Below are positions 1-7,389 of a stretch of 64,000 nt of DNA, in pieces; the stretch's first letter is position 1, and each line of letters starts with the position of its first letter. Source of the DNA: Hydrogenophaga taeniospiralis CCUG 15921 (lineage in GTDB: Bacteria; Pseudomonadota; Gammaproteobacteria; Burkholderiales; Burkholderiaceae_C); contig NZ_BCWR01000001.1 in assembly GCF_001592305.1 (NCBI RefSeq), positions 310,001 to 374,000 of the forward strand, read 5' to 3'. The notes beneath the pieces were generated by a model that was given only the letters and a program-made list of their open reading frames with translations, ran no database searches and had not been told where the DNA came from. The position numbers were made by a program, and so were the translations under genes.

Positions 1-782
1 GGTTGCAATACCGAAGAGACGAGGAGCTGGGTGTAGGGGTGCTGGGGATCGTCGAGCACCTGGTCGGTGAGGCCGGCCTCGACCACGCGGCCGCGCTGCA
101 TCACCATCATGCGGTGAGCCAGCAGACGGGCCACGGCCAGGTCGTGCGTGACGATGATCGCGGCGAGGTGCATCTGGCGCGTGAGCTGGCGCATCAGGTC
201 GAGCAGGCGGGCCTGCACCGACACGTCCAGCCCCGAGGTGGGCTCGTCCATGAAGATCAGGCGCGGCTGCGTGACCAGGTTGCGCGCGATCTGCAGGCGC
301 TGGCGCATGCCACCGGAGAAGGTTCGCGGCGCGTCGTCGATGCGGATCGGGTCGATCTCGACGCGCTGCAGCCACTCTTCGGCGGTGCAGCGCAGCCGCC
401 CGTAGTGGCGCTCGCCCAGGCCCATCAGGCGCTCGCCCACGTTGGCACCGGCCGACACGTCCATGCGCAGGCCATCGGCCGGATTCTGGTGCACGAAGCC
501 CCAGTCGGTGCGCGCCAGCAGGCGTTGCTGCGCCTGCGACATGGTGTGCACGTCCTGCAGCAGACCGTCGCGGCCGAGGAATTCGACGCTGCCCGCATCG
601 GGCGCGGTGCGCGCGGCGATGGCGTTGAGCAGGGTGGTCTTGCCCGAACCGGACTCGCCCACCACGGCCAGAACCTCGCCCGGCCAGAGATCGAAGGACG
701 CTTCGTGCAGCGCGACTTGGTCACCGTAACGCTTGGCCACGCCGCGCACGCGCAGCAGGGGGGTTGAAGAAGAGGGTTTCAT
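1..782 (-). CDS. phnK: Phosphonate C-P lyase system ATP-binding protein PhnK (3' end beyond window)
   Basis: ABC-type ATPase of the carbon-phosphorus lyase machinery; in the family PhnK docks on the PhnGHIJ core and is needed for phosphonate breakdown. The 260 codons visible show Walker A GESGSGKTT at about residues 42-50, the signature SGGMRQR, Walker B LIFMDEPTSGLD and a switch histidine in IIVTHDLAVAR. The ATG at 780-782 lies one base after the stop of the upstream acetyltransferase gene (TGAAATG), so translation is probably coupled. The reading frame stays open to base 1, so the C terminus is missing; phnL and phnM probably follow to the left but cannot be seen. The closest alternative is an oligopeptide-type ATPase, made unlikely by the phnG-J neighbours. 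Confidence 0.95.
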   Translation of the reverse strand, partial: MKPSSSTPLLRVRGVAKRYGDQVALHEASFDLWPGEVLAVVGESGSGKTTLLNAIAARTAPDAGSVEFLGRDGLLQDVHTMSQAQQRLLARTDWGFVHQNPADGLRMDVSAGANVGERLMGLGERHYGRLRCTAEEWLQRVEIDPIRIDDAPRTFSGGMRQRLQIARNLVTQPRLIFMDEPTSGLDVSVQARLLDLMRQLTRQMHLAAIIVTHDLAVARLLAHRMMVMQRGRVVEAGLTDQVLDDPQHPYTQLLVSSVLQ

Positions 783-783
783 T

Positions 784-1236
784 TCAAGTCTCAATCACAA
801 AACTCAGGCCGTGGCGCTGGAAGCCGAGGGATTCGTAGAAGGCGTGTGCGGCCTGGCGTTTGGCGTTCGACGACAGGGCCAGCTTGTAGCAACCGGCTTC
901 GCGGGCCTGCTCGATGGCGTGCGCCATGAGCTGGCGACCGATGCCCTTGCCCTGGCGCTGCGGGTGCACGACCACGTCTTCGGCAATGGCCGAGGGTGCA
1001 CCGCAGTGCGCCAGGTTGTGCATCACCAGCAAGGCGTAGGTGGCGATCACGCTGTCGGGAAACGCTGGCTCGCAGGCGACGAAAAGCCGGTAGCTGGGGT
1101 AGCGCGCAAACTGCTGGAACACCTCGCGCGCCTGCGCCACAGAGAGCACGGCGTCGTTGTCCAGGCCCGACTGCCCGTACAGTGCCAGCACGCCGGGCAG
1201 ATCGGCTTCGGTGGCTTCGCGGATCAGCAGTCTCAT
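784..1236 (-). CDS. GNAT acetyltransferase in the phn operon, PhnO-like
   Basis: A 150-residue GCN5-related N-acetyltransferase lying between phnJ and phnK. The acetyl-CoA loop is HPQRQGKGIG around residue 100, and the C-terminal part reads ALSSNAKRQAAHAFYESLGF, which resembles the matching stretch of E. coli PhnO (aminoalkylphosphonate N-acetyltransferase) as I remember it. The start was placed at 1236 because its ATG overlaps the phnJ stop (ATGA); a longer frame to 1356 lies antisense-like within phnJ and has no support. Family knowledge: PhnO acetylates aminoalkylphosphonates before C-P bond cleavage. Position and similarity favour that role, but other GNAT substrates are possible. Membership of the phn operon is secure from the coupled overlaps. 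Confidence 0.8.
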   Translation of the reverse strand: MRLLIREATEADLPGVLALYGQSGLDNDAVLSVAQAREVFQQFARYPSYRLFVACEPAFPDSVIATYALLVMHNLAHCGAPSAIAEDVVVHPQRQGKGIGRQLMAHAIEQAREAGCYKLALSSNAKRQAAHAFYESLGFQRHGLSFVIET

Positions 1237-2135
1237 GAACCCTCCCCTGCTGCCGGCTGGCGCGACTGGCAATAGTCCGAGTCCGAGCACACGTGCATGC
1301 GCGCACCGGCGTCGTCGGTGATCACCTCGTCGAGGAACGAATCGGTGGCGCCGCACAGGGCGCAGGCGGCGTCCCAGCGCTGCACTTCGAACGGGTGGTC
1401 CTCGAAGCCGAGGCTTTCGACCGACGTGTAGGGCGGCACGGCGTAGATGCGCTTCTCGCGCCCGGCGCCAAAGAGCTGCAGCGCCGGGTTCATGTGCATC
1501 TTGGGGTTGTCGAACTTCGGGATCGGCGACGGCGCCATCACGTAGCGGCCGTTGACCAGCACGGGGTAGTCGTAGGTGGTGGCGATGTGGCCGTAGCGCG
1601 CGATGTCTTCGTAGAGCTTCACGTGCATGAGGCCGTATTCGGCCAGGCCGTGCAGGGTGCGGGTTTCGGTCTCGCGTGGCTCCAGGCGCTGCATGGGCTC
1701 GGGCACCGGCACCTGGTAGACCAGCACCTGGCCTTCGACCAGCGGGATCTCGGGGATGCGGTGGCGCGTCTGGATCAGGGTCGCCTCGGTGGTGCGCGTG
1801 GTGGTGGCCACGCCGGTGGTGCGCTGGAAGAAGCGCCGGATGTTGACCGCGTTGACGGTGTCGTCCGAGCCCTGGTCGATGACCTTCAAGGTGTCGTCCG
1901 GTCCGATCACCGAGGCGGTGACCTGGATGCCGCCGGTGCCCCAGCCGTAGGGCAGCGGCATCTCGCGCGAGCCGAACGGCACCTGGTAACCGGGAATGGC
2001 CACGGCCTTCAGGATGGCGCGGCGGATCATGCGCTTGGTGCGCTCGTCGAGGTAGGCGAAATTGACCTCGGCCGCGCGCTCGACGGACGGCTCGGGCAGG
2101 CGCTCCAGCGCCACGGCTTCGTACGGTGCGTTCAT
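1233..2135 (-). CDS. phnJ: Alpha-D-ribose 1-methylphosphonate 5-phosphate C-P-lyase
   Basis: The radical-SAM C-P bond-cleaving subunit, cytoplasmic, acting in the PhnGHIJ complex. The 300-residue product has the diagnostic C-terminal cysteine pattern CX2CX21CX5C (Cys258, 261, 283 and 289), which in the family binds the 4Fe-4S cluster and supplies the catalytic thiol. A glycine-rich stretch, YGWGTGGIQ, near residue 60 belongs to the conserved N-terminal domain. The start at 2135 is chosen because the ATG overlaps the phnI stop (ATGA), as happens at other junctions in this operon; an in-frame extension to 2468 would run through phnI. The intact cysteine set indicates a functional enzyme. Confidence 0.97.
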   Translation of the reverse strand: MNAPYEAVALERLPEPSVERAAEVNFAYLDERTKRMIRRAILKAVAIPGYQVPFGSREMPLPYGWGTGGIQVTASVIGPDDTLKVIDQGSDDTVNAVNIRRFFQRTTGVATTTRTTEATLIQTRHRIPEIPLVEGQVLVYQVPVPEPMQRLEPRETETRTLHGLAEYGLMHVKLYEDIARYGHIATTYDYPVLVNGRYVMAPSPIPKFDNPKMHMNPALQLFGAGREKRIYAVPPYTSVESLGFEDHPFEVQRWDAACALCGATDSFLDEVITDDAGARMHVCSDSDYCQSRQPAAGEGS

Positions 2136-3241
2136 GCGGCGGCCTCTTCGTTGGGGGTGGGGTGGGTGGTGGCCACGGCGCGCATCTTGCGCACCAGCTC
2201 CAGCTCGGACTGGAAGTCCACGTAGTGCGGCAGCTTCAGGTGCTGCACAAAGCCCGAGGCCTCCAGGCTGTCGCTGTGCGAGAGCACGAACTCCTGCATC
2301 TGGGCCGGCGACAACACGGCTTCGCCGAGTTCGTCGGCGCGCAGCGCGCGGTCCACCAGGCTCATGGCCATGGCCTTGCGTTCGCTGTGACCGAAGGCCA
2401 GTCCGTAGCCGCGCGTGAACTGCGGTGGCTCGGTCTTGCTGCCAGCGAACTGGTTGACCATCTCGCACTCGGTCAGCTCCATGTCGCCGATGGAAATGGC
2501 AAAGCCCAGCTCTTCGGGCACGATCTCCACCGCCACCTGCCCGAGGCGGATTTCGCCGACGAAGGGGTGCGAGTTCGCATAACCGCGCTGGGTCGAATAG
2601 GCCATGGCGAGCAGAAAGCCCTCGTCGCCGCGGGCCAGGTTCTGCAGCCGCGTGGCGCGGGCGGCGGGAAAGCGCAGCGGTTCGCGCGTCAGGTCCACCG
2701 GCGCCGGGTCGCCCGGCGGCACCGGGCGGGTTTCGATCAGACCTTCCTGGTTGAGCAGGTCCACCACGCGCGGCGTGGCCTCGGGCTGGGCGCTGCCCGC
2801 AACGCCCGCGTCACCCGCCACCACCGGCGCGCCGCTGGCCAGCAGGGTGAAGTCGAGCAGGCGCTGGGTGTAGTCGTAGGTGGGGCCGAGCACCTGGCCA
2901 CCGGGCAGGTCCTTGAAGGTGGCCGAGATGCGGCGCTCCAGCGCCATGCGCGCGGTGTCCAGCGCGCAGGCGGTGCCCAGGCGCGGCAGCGTGGCGCGGT
3001 AGGCGCGCAGCAGGAAGATGGCTTCGACCAGATCGCCCGAGGCCTGCTTGATGGCCAGCGCGGCGAGCTCGGGGTCGTACACCGAACCTTCGGTCATGAC
3101 GCGGTCCACCGCCAGCTTGAGCTGCTCGCGGATCTGCGCCACACCGAGCTCGGGCTGGGCCGGGTCGCCACGGCGCTGGTCGGCCAGCAGGCGGTAGCTG
3201 TTGAGGATGGCGGTTTCTCCGCCCTTGACGGCAACGTACAT
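2132..3241 (-). CDS. phnI: Alpha-D-ribose 1-methylphosphonate 5-triphosphate synthase subunit PhnI
   Basis: Core subunit of the C-P lyase complex; in the family PhnI is the nucleosidase that, with PhnG, H and L, swaps the adenine of ATP for the phosphonate. The 369 residues are close to the usual length (about 350-370) and begin MYVAVKGGETAILNSYRLLA, the characteristic PhnI N terminus, followed by the conserved VDRVMTEGSVYDPELAALAIKQASGD segment. The ATG lies two bases after the phnH stop (TGA-CC-ATG), and its own stop overlaps phnJ. Nothing looks truncated. Confidence 0.96.
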   Translation of the reverse strand: MYVAVKGGETAILNSYRLLADQRRGDPAQPELGVAQIREQLKLAVDRVMTEGSVYDPELAALAIKQASGDLVEAIFLLRAYRATLPRLGTACALDTARMALERRISATFKDLPGGQVLGPTYDYTQRLLDFTLLASGAPVVAGDAGVAGSAQPEATPRVVDLLNQEGLIETRPVPPGDPAPVDLTREPLRFPAARATRLQNLARGDEGFLLAMAYSTQRGYANSHPFVGEIRLGQVAVEIVPEELGFAISIGDMELTECEMVNQFAGSKTEPPQFTRGYGLAFGHSERKAMAMSLVDRALRADELGEAVLSPAQMQEFVLSHSDSLEASGFVQHLKLPHYVDFQSELELVRKMRAVATTHPTPNEEAAA

Positions 3242-3243
3242 GG

Positions 3244-3873
3244 TCAGGCCTCGACGGGTGTGTGGATGCGCGTGGTGCGCGGCAGGCCCACGAGCTCATC
3301 GCGGGTGGCGAGGAACAGGTCGACACCGCGCGGGAAACCGGCGTGGTTGTTTTCCCATTGCACGGCGAAGTCAGCGGGCAGGCCGGTCACGCTGAGCAAC
3401 GCCTGCTCGCGGATGCCGGGGCCGCTGAGCGTCCAGTGCTGCGTTTCGGCATCTGCATCGGCGGAAAGGGAACCCACATCGACCACGCAGGTGGCCGACT
3501 GGTCCGGGCATTCGTCGCTGCCCTGGCGCAGGCTCTGCAACGCGGGCAGCGGATCGCCAGCGCCCACCCAGACGAACTGGGCCTGCGCCGCGTGCTCCAC
3601 CAACTGGCAACCGGTGTGAAAGCGCAGCCACATGGCGGCGTCGCTGTCGCGCAGCGAGGGCGACAGCCAGAGGCCACAGTCGGCGTCGAGCATGGCGAGC
3701 AGGAACACCGCCGCGGCGGCATTGCCGTGGCGGGGCAGCTCGGCATCGTGTTCCACCGGGATGCAGCGGCCGGGGTGTGACAGGGCCATCAGGGCCGAGC
3801 GGAACACCGCCTGGCTGCCGAAGGCCTCGTGGGAAAAACCGGCCCCCACCGAAGACAGATCGTGGGACATCAT
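3244..3873 (-). CDS. phnH: Phosphonate C-P lyase system protein PhnH
   Basis: Third gene-order member of the phnGHIJ core. PhnH is a PLP-transferase-like fold subunit that lacks the cofactor and stabilises the complex. The 209-residue product carries the N-terminal FRSALMALSHPGRCIPV segment and the central GDPLPALQSLRQGSDECPDQSATCVVDV region expected of the family, and ends ENNHAGFPRGVDLFLAT, the typical PhnH C terminus. Two adjacent ATGs (3873 and 3870) could start it; 3873 overlaps the phnG stop (ATGA) and is preferred. Confidence 0.95.
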   Translation of the reverse strand: MMSHDLSSVGAGFSHEAFGSQAVFRSALMALSHPGRCIPVEHDAELPRHGNAAAAVFLLAMLDADCGLWLSPSLRDSDAAMWLRFHTGCQLVEHAAQAQFVWVGAGDPLPALQSLRQGSDECPDQSATCVVDVGSLSADADAETQHWTLSGPGIREQALLSVTGLPADFAVQWENNHAGFPRGVDLFLATRDELVGLPRTTRIHTPVEA

Positions 3874-4379
3874 TCGCCCTCCTCTTCGTCGTCGGCACCG
3901 CCCGACTCGCGCGCCACGGTGAAGAACTCCACCTTGGTGCTCTGCACGCGCTGCTGGCGCTGCACCTGCTCATGCGCCAGGTGTTCGCGCACCGGCTGCA
4001 GCAGTTTCGCCTCCAGCACCGGCTGCTGCGACGGGTCCTGCAACAGGGCATCGGCCAGCGCCGCGAGCTGCGCGTGGCGGTGCGAGCGGCCCATCACATA
4101 AGCCACGCCCACCGGCGCCTGCTGGGAGGCGCCGGGCAGGCGCAGCGCGCAGCGGGTCACAGTGACTTCACCGAGGTTGAAGCGCTCGCCTGTGCCGCCC
4201 GCGCGGCCCTGCACCATCATCAGGCCGGTCTCGGGGGTGCGCAGCCAGCGCGGGGCAGCCTGATCGTGCGGGCCGAGGGCGGCTTCGAGAACCTCCAGCG
4301 GGGCGCGGGCCAGCAGGGCCATCCAGCCCGGGCGGCTCAGGGACCGCTCGGGGCCCGGATTGTCAAATGCGTGAAACAT
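3870..4379 (-). CDS. phnG: Phosphonate C-P lyase system protein PhnG
   Basis: First gene of the leftward C-P lyase operon. The 169-residue product contains RPGWMALLARAP near the N terminus and the conserved GGTGERFNLGEVTVTRCALRL and GVAYVMGRSHRHAQLAALADALLQ blocks of PhnG. In the family PhnG pairs with PhnI in the ribose phosphonate synthase step. The last 15 residues are unusually acidic (GGADDEEEGE), which may be a local extension. An AAAGG Shine-Dalgarno lies about 10 bases before the ATG. The start faces phnF across a 75-bp spacer holding the GTCTAGAC palindrome. Confidence 0.95.
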   Translation of the reverse strand: MFHAFDNPGPERSLSRPGWMALLARAPLEVLEAALGPHDQAAPRWLRTPETGLMMVQGRAGGTGERFNLGEVTVTRCALRLPGASQQAPVGVAYVMGRSHRHAQLAALADALLQDPSQQPVLEAKLLQPVREHLAHEQVQRQQRVQSTKVEFFTVARESGGADDEEEGE

Positions 4380-4400
4380 GTCCGTGGTACCTTTTAAGAC

Positions 4401-4408
4401 GTCTAGAC
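4401..4408. promoter_or_regulatory. Putative PhnF/HutC-type operator between phnG and phnF
   Basis: GTCTAGAC is a perfect 8-bp palindrome that exactly fits the GT-N-TA-N-AC pattern reported for the HutC subfamily of GntR regulators, to which PhnF belongs. It sits 22 bases before the phnG start and 47 before the phnF ATG, so one dimer could control both divergent units, including phnF itself. Binding is inferred, not shown. Confidence 0.65.
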
Positions 4409-4454
4409 AAATTGAATCCAGACCCCGAGCGTAGAGTCACCAAATGTCCCTTTC

Positions 4455-5216
4455 ATGACAAAGCTTCTGACCCTTTCACCCCCCCTCCCGGACACGCCCC
4501 GCGAACACCACAGCTTCTGGGCGCGCATCGCCAACGAACTCGCCGAGGCCATCGCCCGCGGTGTGTACGAGCCTGGCCAGCGCCTGCCATCCGAGCACGT
4601 GCTGGCCGAGCAGTACGGCGTCAACCGCCACACCATCCGCCGCTCGCTGGCCAGCATGTGCCAGAAGGGGCTGGTGCGCATCACGCAGGGGAGCGGCACC
4701 TATGTCGAGGACTTCGCGGTGGACCTGATCATTGGCAAGCGCACGCGGCACCGCCAGAGCCTGGCGCAGGCCGGCCTGCGCGGCGGCCTCGAAGTGCAGG
4801 ACGCCCAGCGCACCCGCGCCACCGCGGCGCAGGCCCAGGCCCTGCAGGTGCCCGCGCGCAGCGCCGTGTTGCGCCTGCAGGTGCTGGGGGTGGGTGCCGG
4901 CCAGCCGCTGCACGTGAGCGACCGTGTGTTCCCCCTGCCCCGCTTCGACCGGCTGGAGGCGGTGTTGCGCGAGACCGGCTCCATCACCGACGCGTTCAGC
5001 GCCCACGGCGTGGCGGACTACACCCGCAAGGAGAGCCGCATCACGGCGCAACTGCCCAGCCCGGCAGTGGCAGCGCTGCTCAAGCAGCCGGCCAGCCGGC
5101 CGGTGCTGTTCGTGACCAGTGTGAACATCGACAGTGCGGGCGTGCCGATCGAGTTCGGCAGCACCTGGTTCGCGGGCGACCGCGTGAAGCTCACGGTGGC
5201 CCACGATGACCATTGA
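4455..5216 (+). CDS. phnF: Phosphonate metabolism transcriptional regulator PhnF (GntR/HutC family)
   Basis: A 253-residue regulator with an N-terminal GntR winged helix (about residues 20-90; RLPSEHVLAEQYGVNRHTIRRSLASMCQKGLVRITQGSGTYV) and a C-terminal UTRA effector domain. PhnF proteins repress phn genes and respond to phosphorus state or a phosphonate ligand. It is divergent from phnG with a HutC-type palindrome between them, which suggests autoregulation and control of the lyase operon. Its last codons overlap the next gene (5206) by 11 bases, so it heads a rightward operon with DUF1045, phnN and the hexapeptide transferase. Confidence 0.92.
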   Translation: MTKLLTLSPPLPDTPREHHSFWARIANELAEAIARGVYEPGQRLPSEHVLAEQYGVNRHTIRRSLASMCQKGLVRITQGSGTYVEDFAVDLIIGKRTRHRQSLAQAGLRGGLEVQDAQRTRATAAQAQALQVPARSAVLRLQVLGVGAGQPLHVSDRVFPLPRFDRLEAVLRETGSITDAFSAHGVADYTRKESRITAQLPSPAVAALLKQPASRPVLFVTSVNIDSAGVPIEFGSTWFAGDRVKLTVAHDDH

Positions 5217-5922
5217 CCTCAGCAACGCTCACCGTTTCGCGGTCTATTTCGCGCCGCCACCCGGCTCGGCCTGGTGGGAGGCGGGCAGCCGCTGGCTGGG
5301 CCGCTGCGCGGCCACGAACGACGTGTTGACCCAGCCCACCATCGACGGCATCACGCCCGAACAACAACGGCAACTCACCGCCGATCCGCGGCGCTACGGC
5401 TGGCACGCCACGCTGAAAGCACCGTTTGTGCTGAGCGAGGGCGTGGGCCTGGACGATCTGCGCGAGGCGCTGCGGGCCATCGCGGCGTCCTTCACGGCCT
5501 TCGACATGCCCACCCTGCAGGTGCGCCGGCTGGCGGACTTCCTGGCCCTGTGCCCGGAAGGCGACAAGCACGCCATCAACGCGGTGGCCAGCGCCTGCGT
5601 GACGCAGCTGAACGACCTGGCCGCGCCGCTGTCGTCCGACGAACTGGAACGCCGCCGACGCATGGGAACGCTGTCCACGCAGGAGGACGCCCTGCTGGTG
5701 CGCTGGGGCTACCCCTACGTGCTGGAACGCTACCGCTTCCACCTCTCGCTGACCGGCAACCTGCAGGGTGTCGATGCCCGGACGGTGGAGCGACTTGAGC
5801 AGGCGGCCCAGGCCTGGTTTGGCGAGCTGCCGCCCTGCCCCTTCGATGGCCTGGCGCTGTTCGCCGAGCCCTCGAAAGCCGCCGACTTTGTACTGGTCGA
5901 GCGCTGGTGGTTTGGGAAATGA
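5206..5922 (+). CDS. DUF1045 phosphonate-operon protein (2H phosphoesterase-like)
   Basis: A 238-residue cytoplasmic protein of the family annotated as putative phosphonate metabolism protein (DUF1045). Two H-x-T/S motifs, HAT at residues 67-69 and HLS at 179-181, have the spacing of 2H phosphoesterases, a fold acting on 2',3'- or 1,2-cyclic phosphates and related diesters. The C-P lyase product is a 5-phosphoribosyl 1,2-cyclic phosphate, normally opened by PhnP; no phnP is visible here, so this protein could do that step. That is inference. It overlaps phnF upstream, and its stop overlaps the ATG of a nine-codon leader ORF that ends on the phnN start. Confidence 0.85.
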   Translation: MTIDLSNAHRFAVYFAPPPGSAWWEAGSRWLGRCAATNDVLTQPTIDGITPEQQRQLTADPRRYGWHATLKAPFVLSEGVGLDDLREALRAIAASFTAFDMPTLQVRRLADFLALCPEGDKHAINAVASACVTQLNDLAAPLSSDELERRRRMGTLSTQEDALLVRWGYPYVLERYRFHLSLTGNLQGVDARTVERLEQAAQAWFGELPPCPFDGLALFAEPSKAADFVLVERWWFGK

Positions 5923-5948
5923 GCGCAGCACGGAGGGCAGTCCGGTGA
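5919..5948 (+). repeat. Stop-start junction mini-repeat, short form, with nine-codon leader ORF
   Basis: The sequence starts ATGAGCGCAGCACGGAGG and ends CGGTGA. The ATG overlaps the DUF1045 stop; nine codons (MSAARRAVR) follow and the TGA overlaps the phnN GTG. A GGAGG lies 8 bases before that GTG. A near copy, differing at only a few positions, stands at 24229-24258 before the amidase gene. See the findings for the repeat family. Confidence 0.75.
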
Positions 5949-6499
5949 GCCGCCGCCTGGTGTACGTGGTCGGGCCATCGGGGGCCGGCAAGGACAGCGT
6001 GCTGGGCTGGGTGCGCCATCACCTGAGGTCCACACCGTCCATCCATTGGGCGCGGCGCAGCATCACCCGCACAGCCCGTCCGGGCGACGAGGCGCACGAG
6101 GCGATGGACGAAGGCCAGTTCCATGCCTTGCGCGAACGGGGTGCCTTTGCGCTGAACTGGCAGGCCAACGGCCTGCACTACGGCGTGCGCCACAGCGAGC
6201 TGGGCCCGCTCGATCACGGTGCCTGGGTGTTCGTCAACGGCTCGCGGGGCCATCTGGACGCCACCCGCAGCCGCTTCCCCGGGCTCACCGTGGTGCACGT
6301 GTCGGCCAGCCCGGACACCTTGCGCCAGCGCCTGCTGGCCCGCGCACGGGAGACGCTGGCCGAGGTCGAGGCCCGCATCCAGCGCACGCAGTCGCTGCCA
6401 CCGACGCAGGCCTTCGAGATCCTGAACGACGGCACGCTGGACGACGCGGGCCGCCGCTTCGTCGATCACCTGCAAACCCTGCCCGGATGGCCCGCATGA
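5945..6499 (+). CDS. phnN: Ribose 1,5-bisphosphokinase PhnN
   Basis: A 184-residue P-loop kinase that phosphorylates ribose 1,5-bisphosphate to PRPP, the exit of the C-P lyase pathway into nucleotide metabolism. The N terminus has Walker A GPSGAGKDS at residues 10-18, and the protein resembles guanylate kinases (RRSITRTARPGDEAHEAM). The GTG at 5945 is selected because GGAGG lies 8 bases upstream, the P-loop follows at the normal distance, and the ATG at 5919 is in another frame that stops immediately. Its own stop overlaps the ATG of a second, longer junction repeat at 6496. Confidence 0.93.
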   Translation: MSRRLVYVVGPSGAGKDSVLGWVRHHLRSTPSIHWARRSITRTARPGDEAHEAMDEGQFHALRERGAFALNWQANGLHYGVRHSELGPLDHGAWVFVNGSRGHLDATRSRFPGLTVVHVSASPDTLRQRLLARARETLAEVEARIQRTQSLPPTQAFEILNDGTLDDAGRRFVDHLQTLPGWPA

Positions 6500-6561
6500 G
6501 CGCTGCGCCGGGCCGCTCCCATGCCAGCTCACACCCCGGCCCCCAGGGCGAACGGACTCCC
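6496..6561 (+). repeat. Stop-start junction repeat, 66-bp form (copy A)
   Basis: Begins ATGAGCGCTGCGCCGGGCCG; the ATG overlaps the phnN stop. It encodes 22 codons ([15 protein letters not shown]...) that stay in frame with the ATG at 6562. Related copies lie at 24163 and 36090, each also overlapping an upstream stop by ATGA and ending at the next start codon. A purine-rich GGGCGAACGGA sits before the downstream ATG. Confidence 0.8.
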
Positions 6562-7209
6562 ATGAACCACACACACATCGCATCGTTCAACGTGGGCGAG
6601 GCCACGCAGTTGGGCGAAGCCCCGAGCATCGCCCCCACCGCGGTCATCCGCGACTGCCGCTTCGGCCGCTACACCGAGGTCGGCGACCAGGCGCGTCTGG
6701 CCGACAGCCTGCTGGACGACTATTCGTATCTGGACCGCGGCTGCGACATCATGTCGGCCGACATCGGCAAGTTCAGCAACATCGCGTCCATGGTGCGCAT
6801 CAACCCGGGCTTCCACCCCATGGAGCGCCCCACGCTGCACCACTTCACCTACCGCCGCGCCAAGTACGGCATGGCGCCCGAGGACGACGCGGCCTTCTTC
6901 GAGTGGCGCCGCCGTCAGCGCGTAACCATCGGTCACGACACCTGGATCGGTCACGGCGCGGTGATCATGCCGGGCGTGAGCATCGGCAACGGTGCGGTGA
7001 TCGGCAGCAATGCCGTGGTCACCAAGGACGTGCCGGCCTACGCCATCGCCGCCGGCGCGCCGGCCCGGGCGATCCGGCAACGCTTCCCGACGTCGATTGC
7101 CGCCGCCATCGAATCCACCGCCTGGTGGAACTGGGACCACGCCACCCTGACCGAGCGCATGGACGACTTCTGCGACCTGCGGAGATTTCTCGCGAAGCAC
7201 GCCGCCTGA
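6562..7209 (+). CDS. Hexapeptide-repeat acetyltransferase of the phosphonate cluster
   Basis: A 215-residue left-handed beta-helix transferase of the xenobiotic/chloramphenicol acetyltransferase type. Hexapeptide repeats are evident in DTWIGHGAVIMPGVSIGNGAVIGSNAVVTKDVPAYAIAAGAPARAIR, with the catalytic-region histidine in TIGHDTWIGHGA. A family of such proteins (phosphonate metabolism transferase, hexapeptide type) is confined to phn loci; the acceptor is not known to me. Translation may start at 6562 or, in frame, at the repeat ATG at 6496, which would add 22 repeat-encoded residues. The family core begins after 6562, so the shorter form is preferred. Confidence 0.85.
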   Translation: MNHTHIASFNVGEATQLGEAPSIAPTAVIRDCRFGRYTEVGDQARLADSLLDDYSYLDRGCDIMSADIGKFSNIASMVRINPGFHPMERPTLHHFTYRRAKYGMAPEDDAAFFEWRRRQRVTIGHDTWIGHGAVIMPGVSIGNGAVIGSNAVVTKDVPAYAIAAGAPARAIRQRFPTSIAAAIESTAWWNWDHATLTERMDDFCDLRRFLAKHAA

Positions 7210-7307
7210 CGAAGATCTTCGGTCATGTCCAAGCACGGGGCACCGCTCATGGAGACGGACTTTCACACCAACGTCATATTTCCGTCATCAAACACGGAGC
7301 CCCCGTC

Positions 7308-7351
7308 GGTATGCTCGGCCATTAGGGCATACCCTGAAACCTTTGGTATGC
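7308..7351. promoter_or_regulatory. Inverted and direct GGTATGC repeats in leader of the 93-residue gene
   Basis: GGTATGC at 7308-7314 pairs with GCATACC at 7327-7333, and a third GGTATGC occurs at 7345-7351. The cluster lies 40-80 bases before the next start codon and could be a regulator site or a leader hairpin. No matching regulator is identified. Confidence 0.35.
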
Positions 7352-7389
7352 CGACCGATTCACAAACCGTTGAGAGAGAGCGAGGTTCC

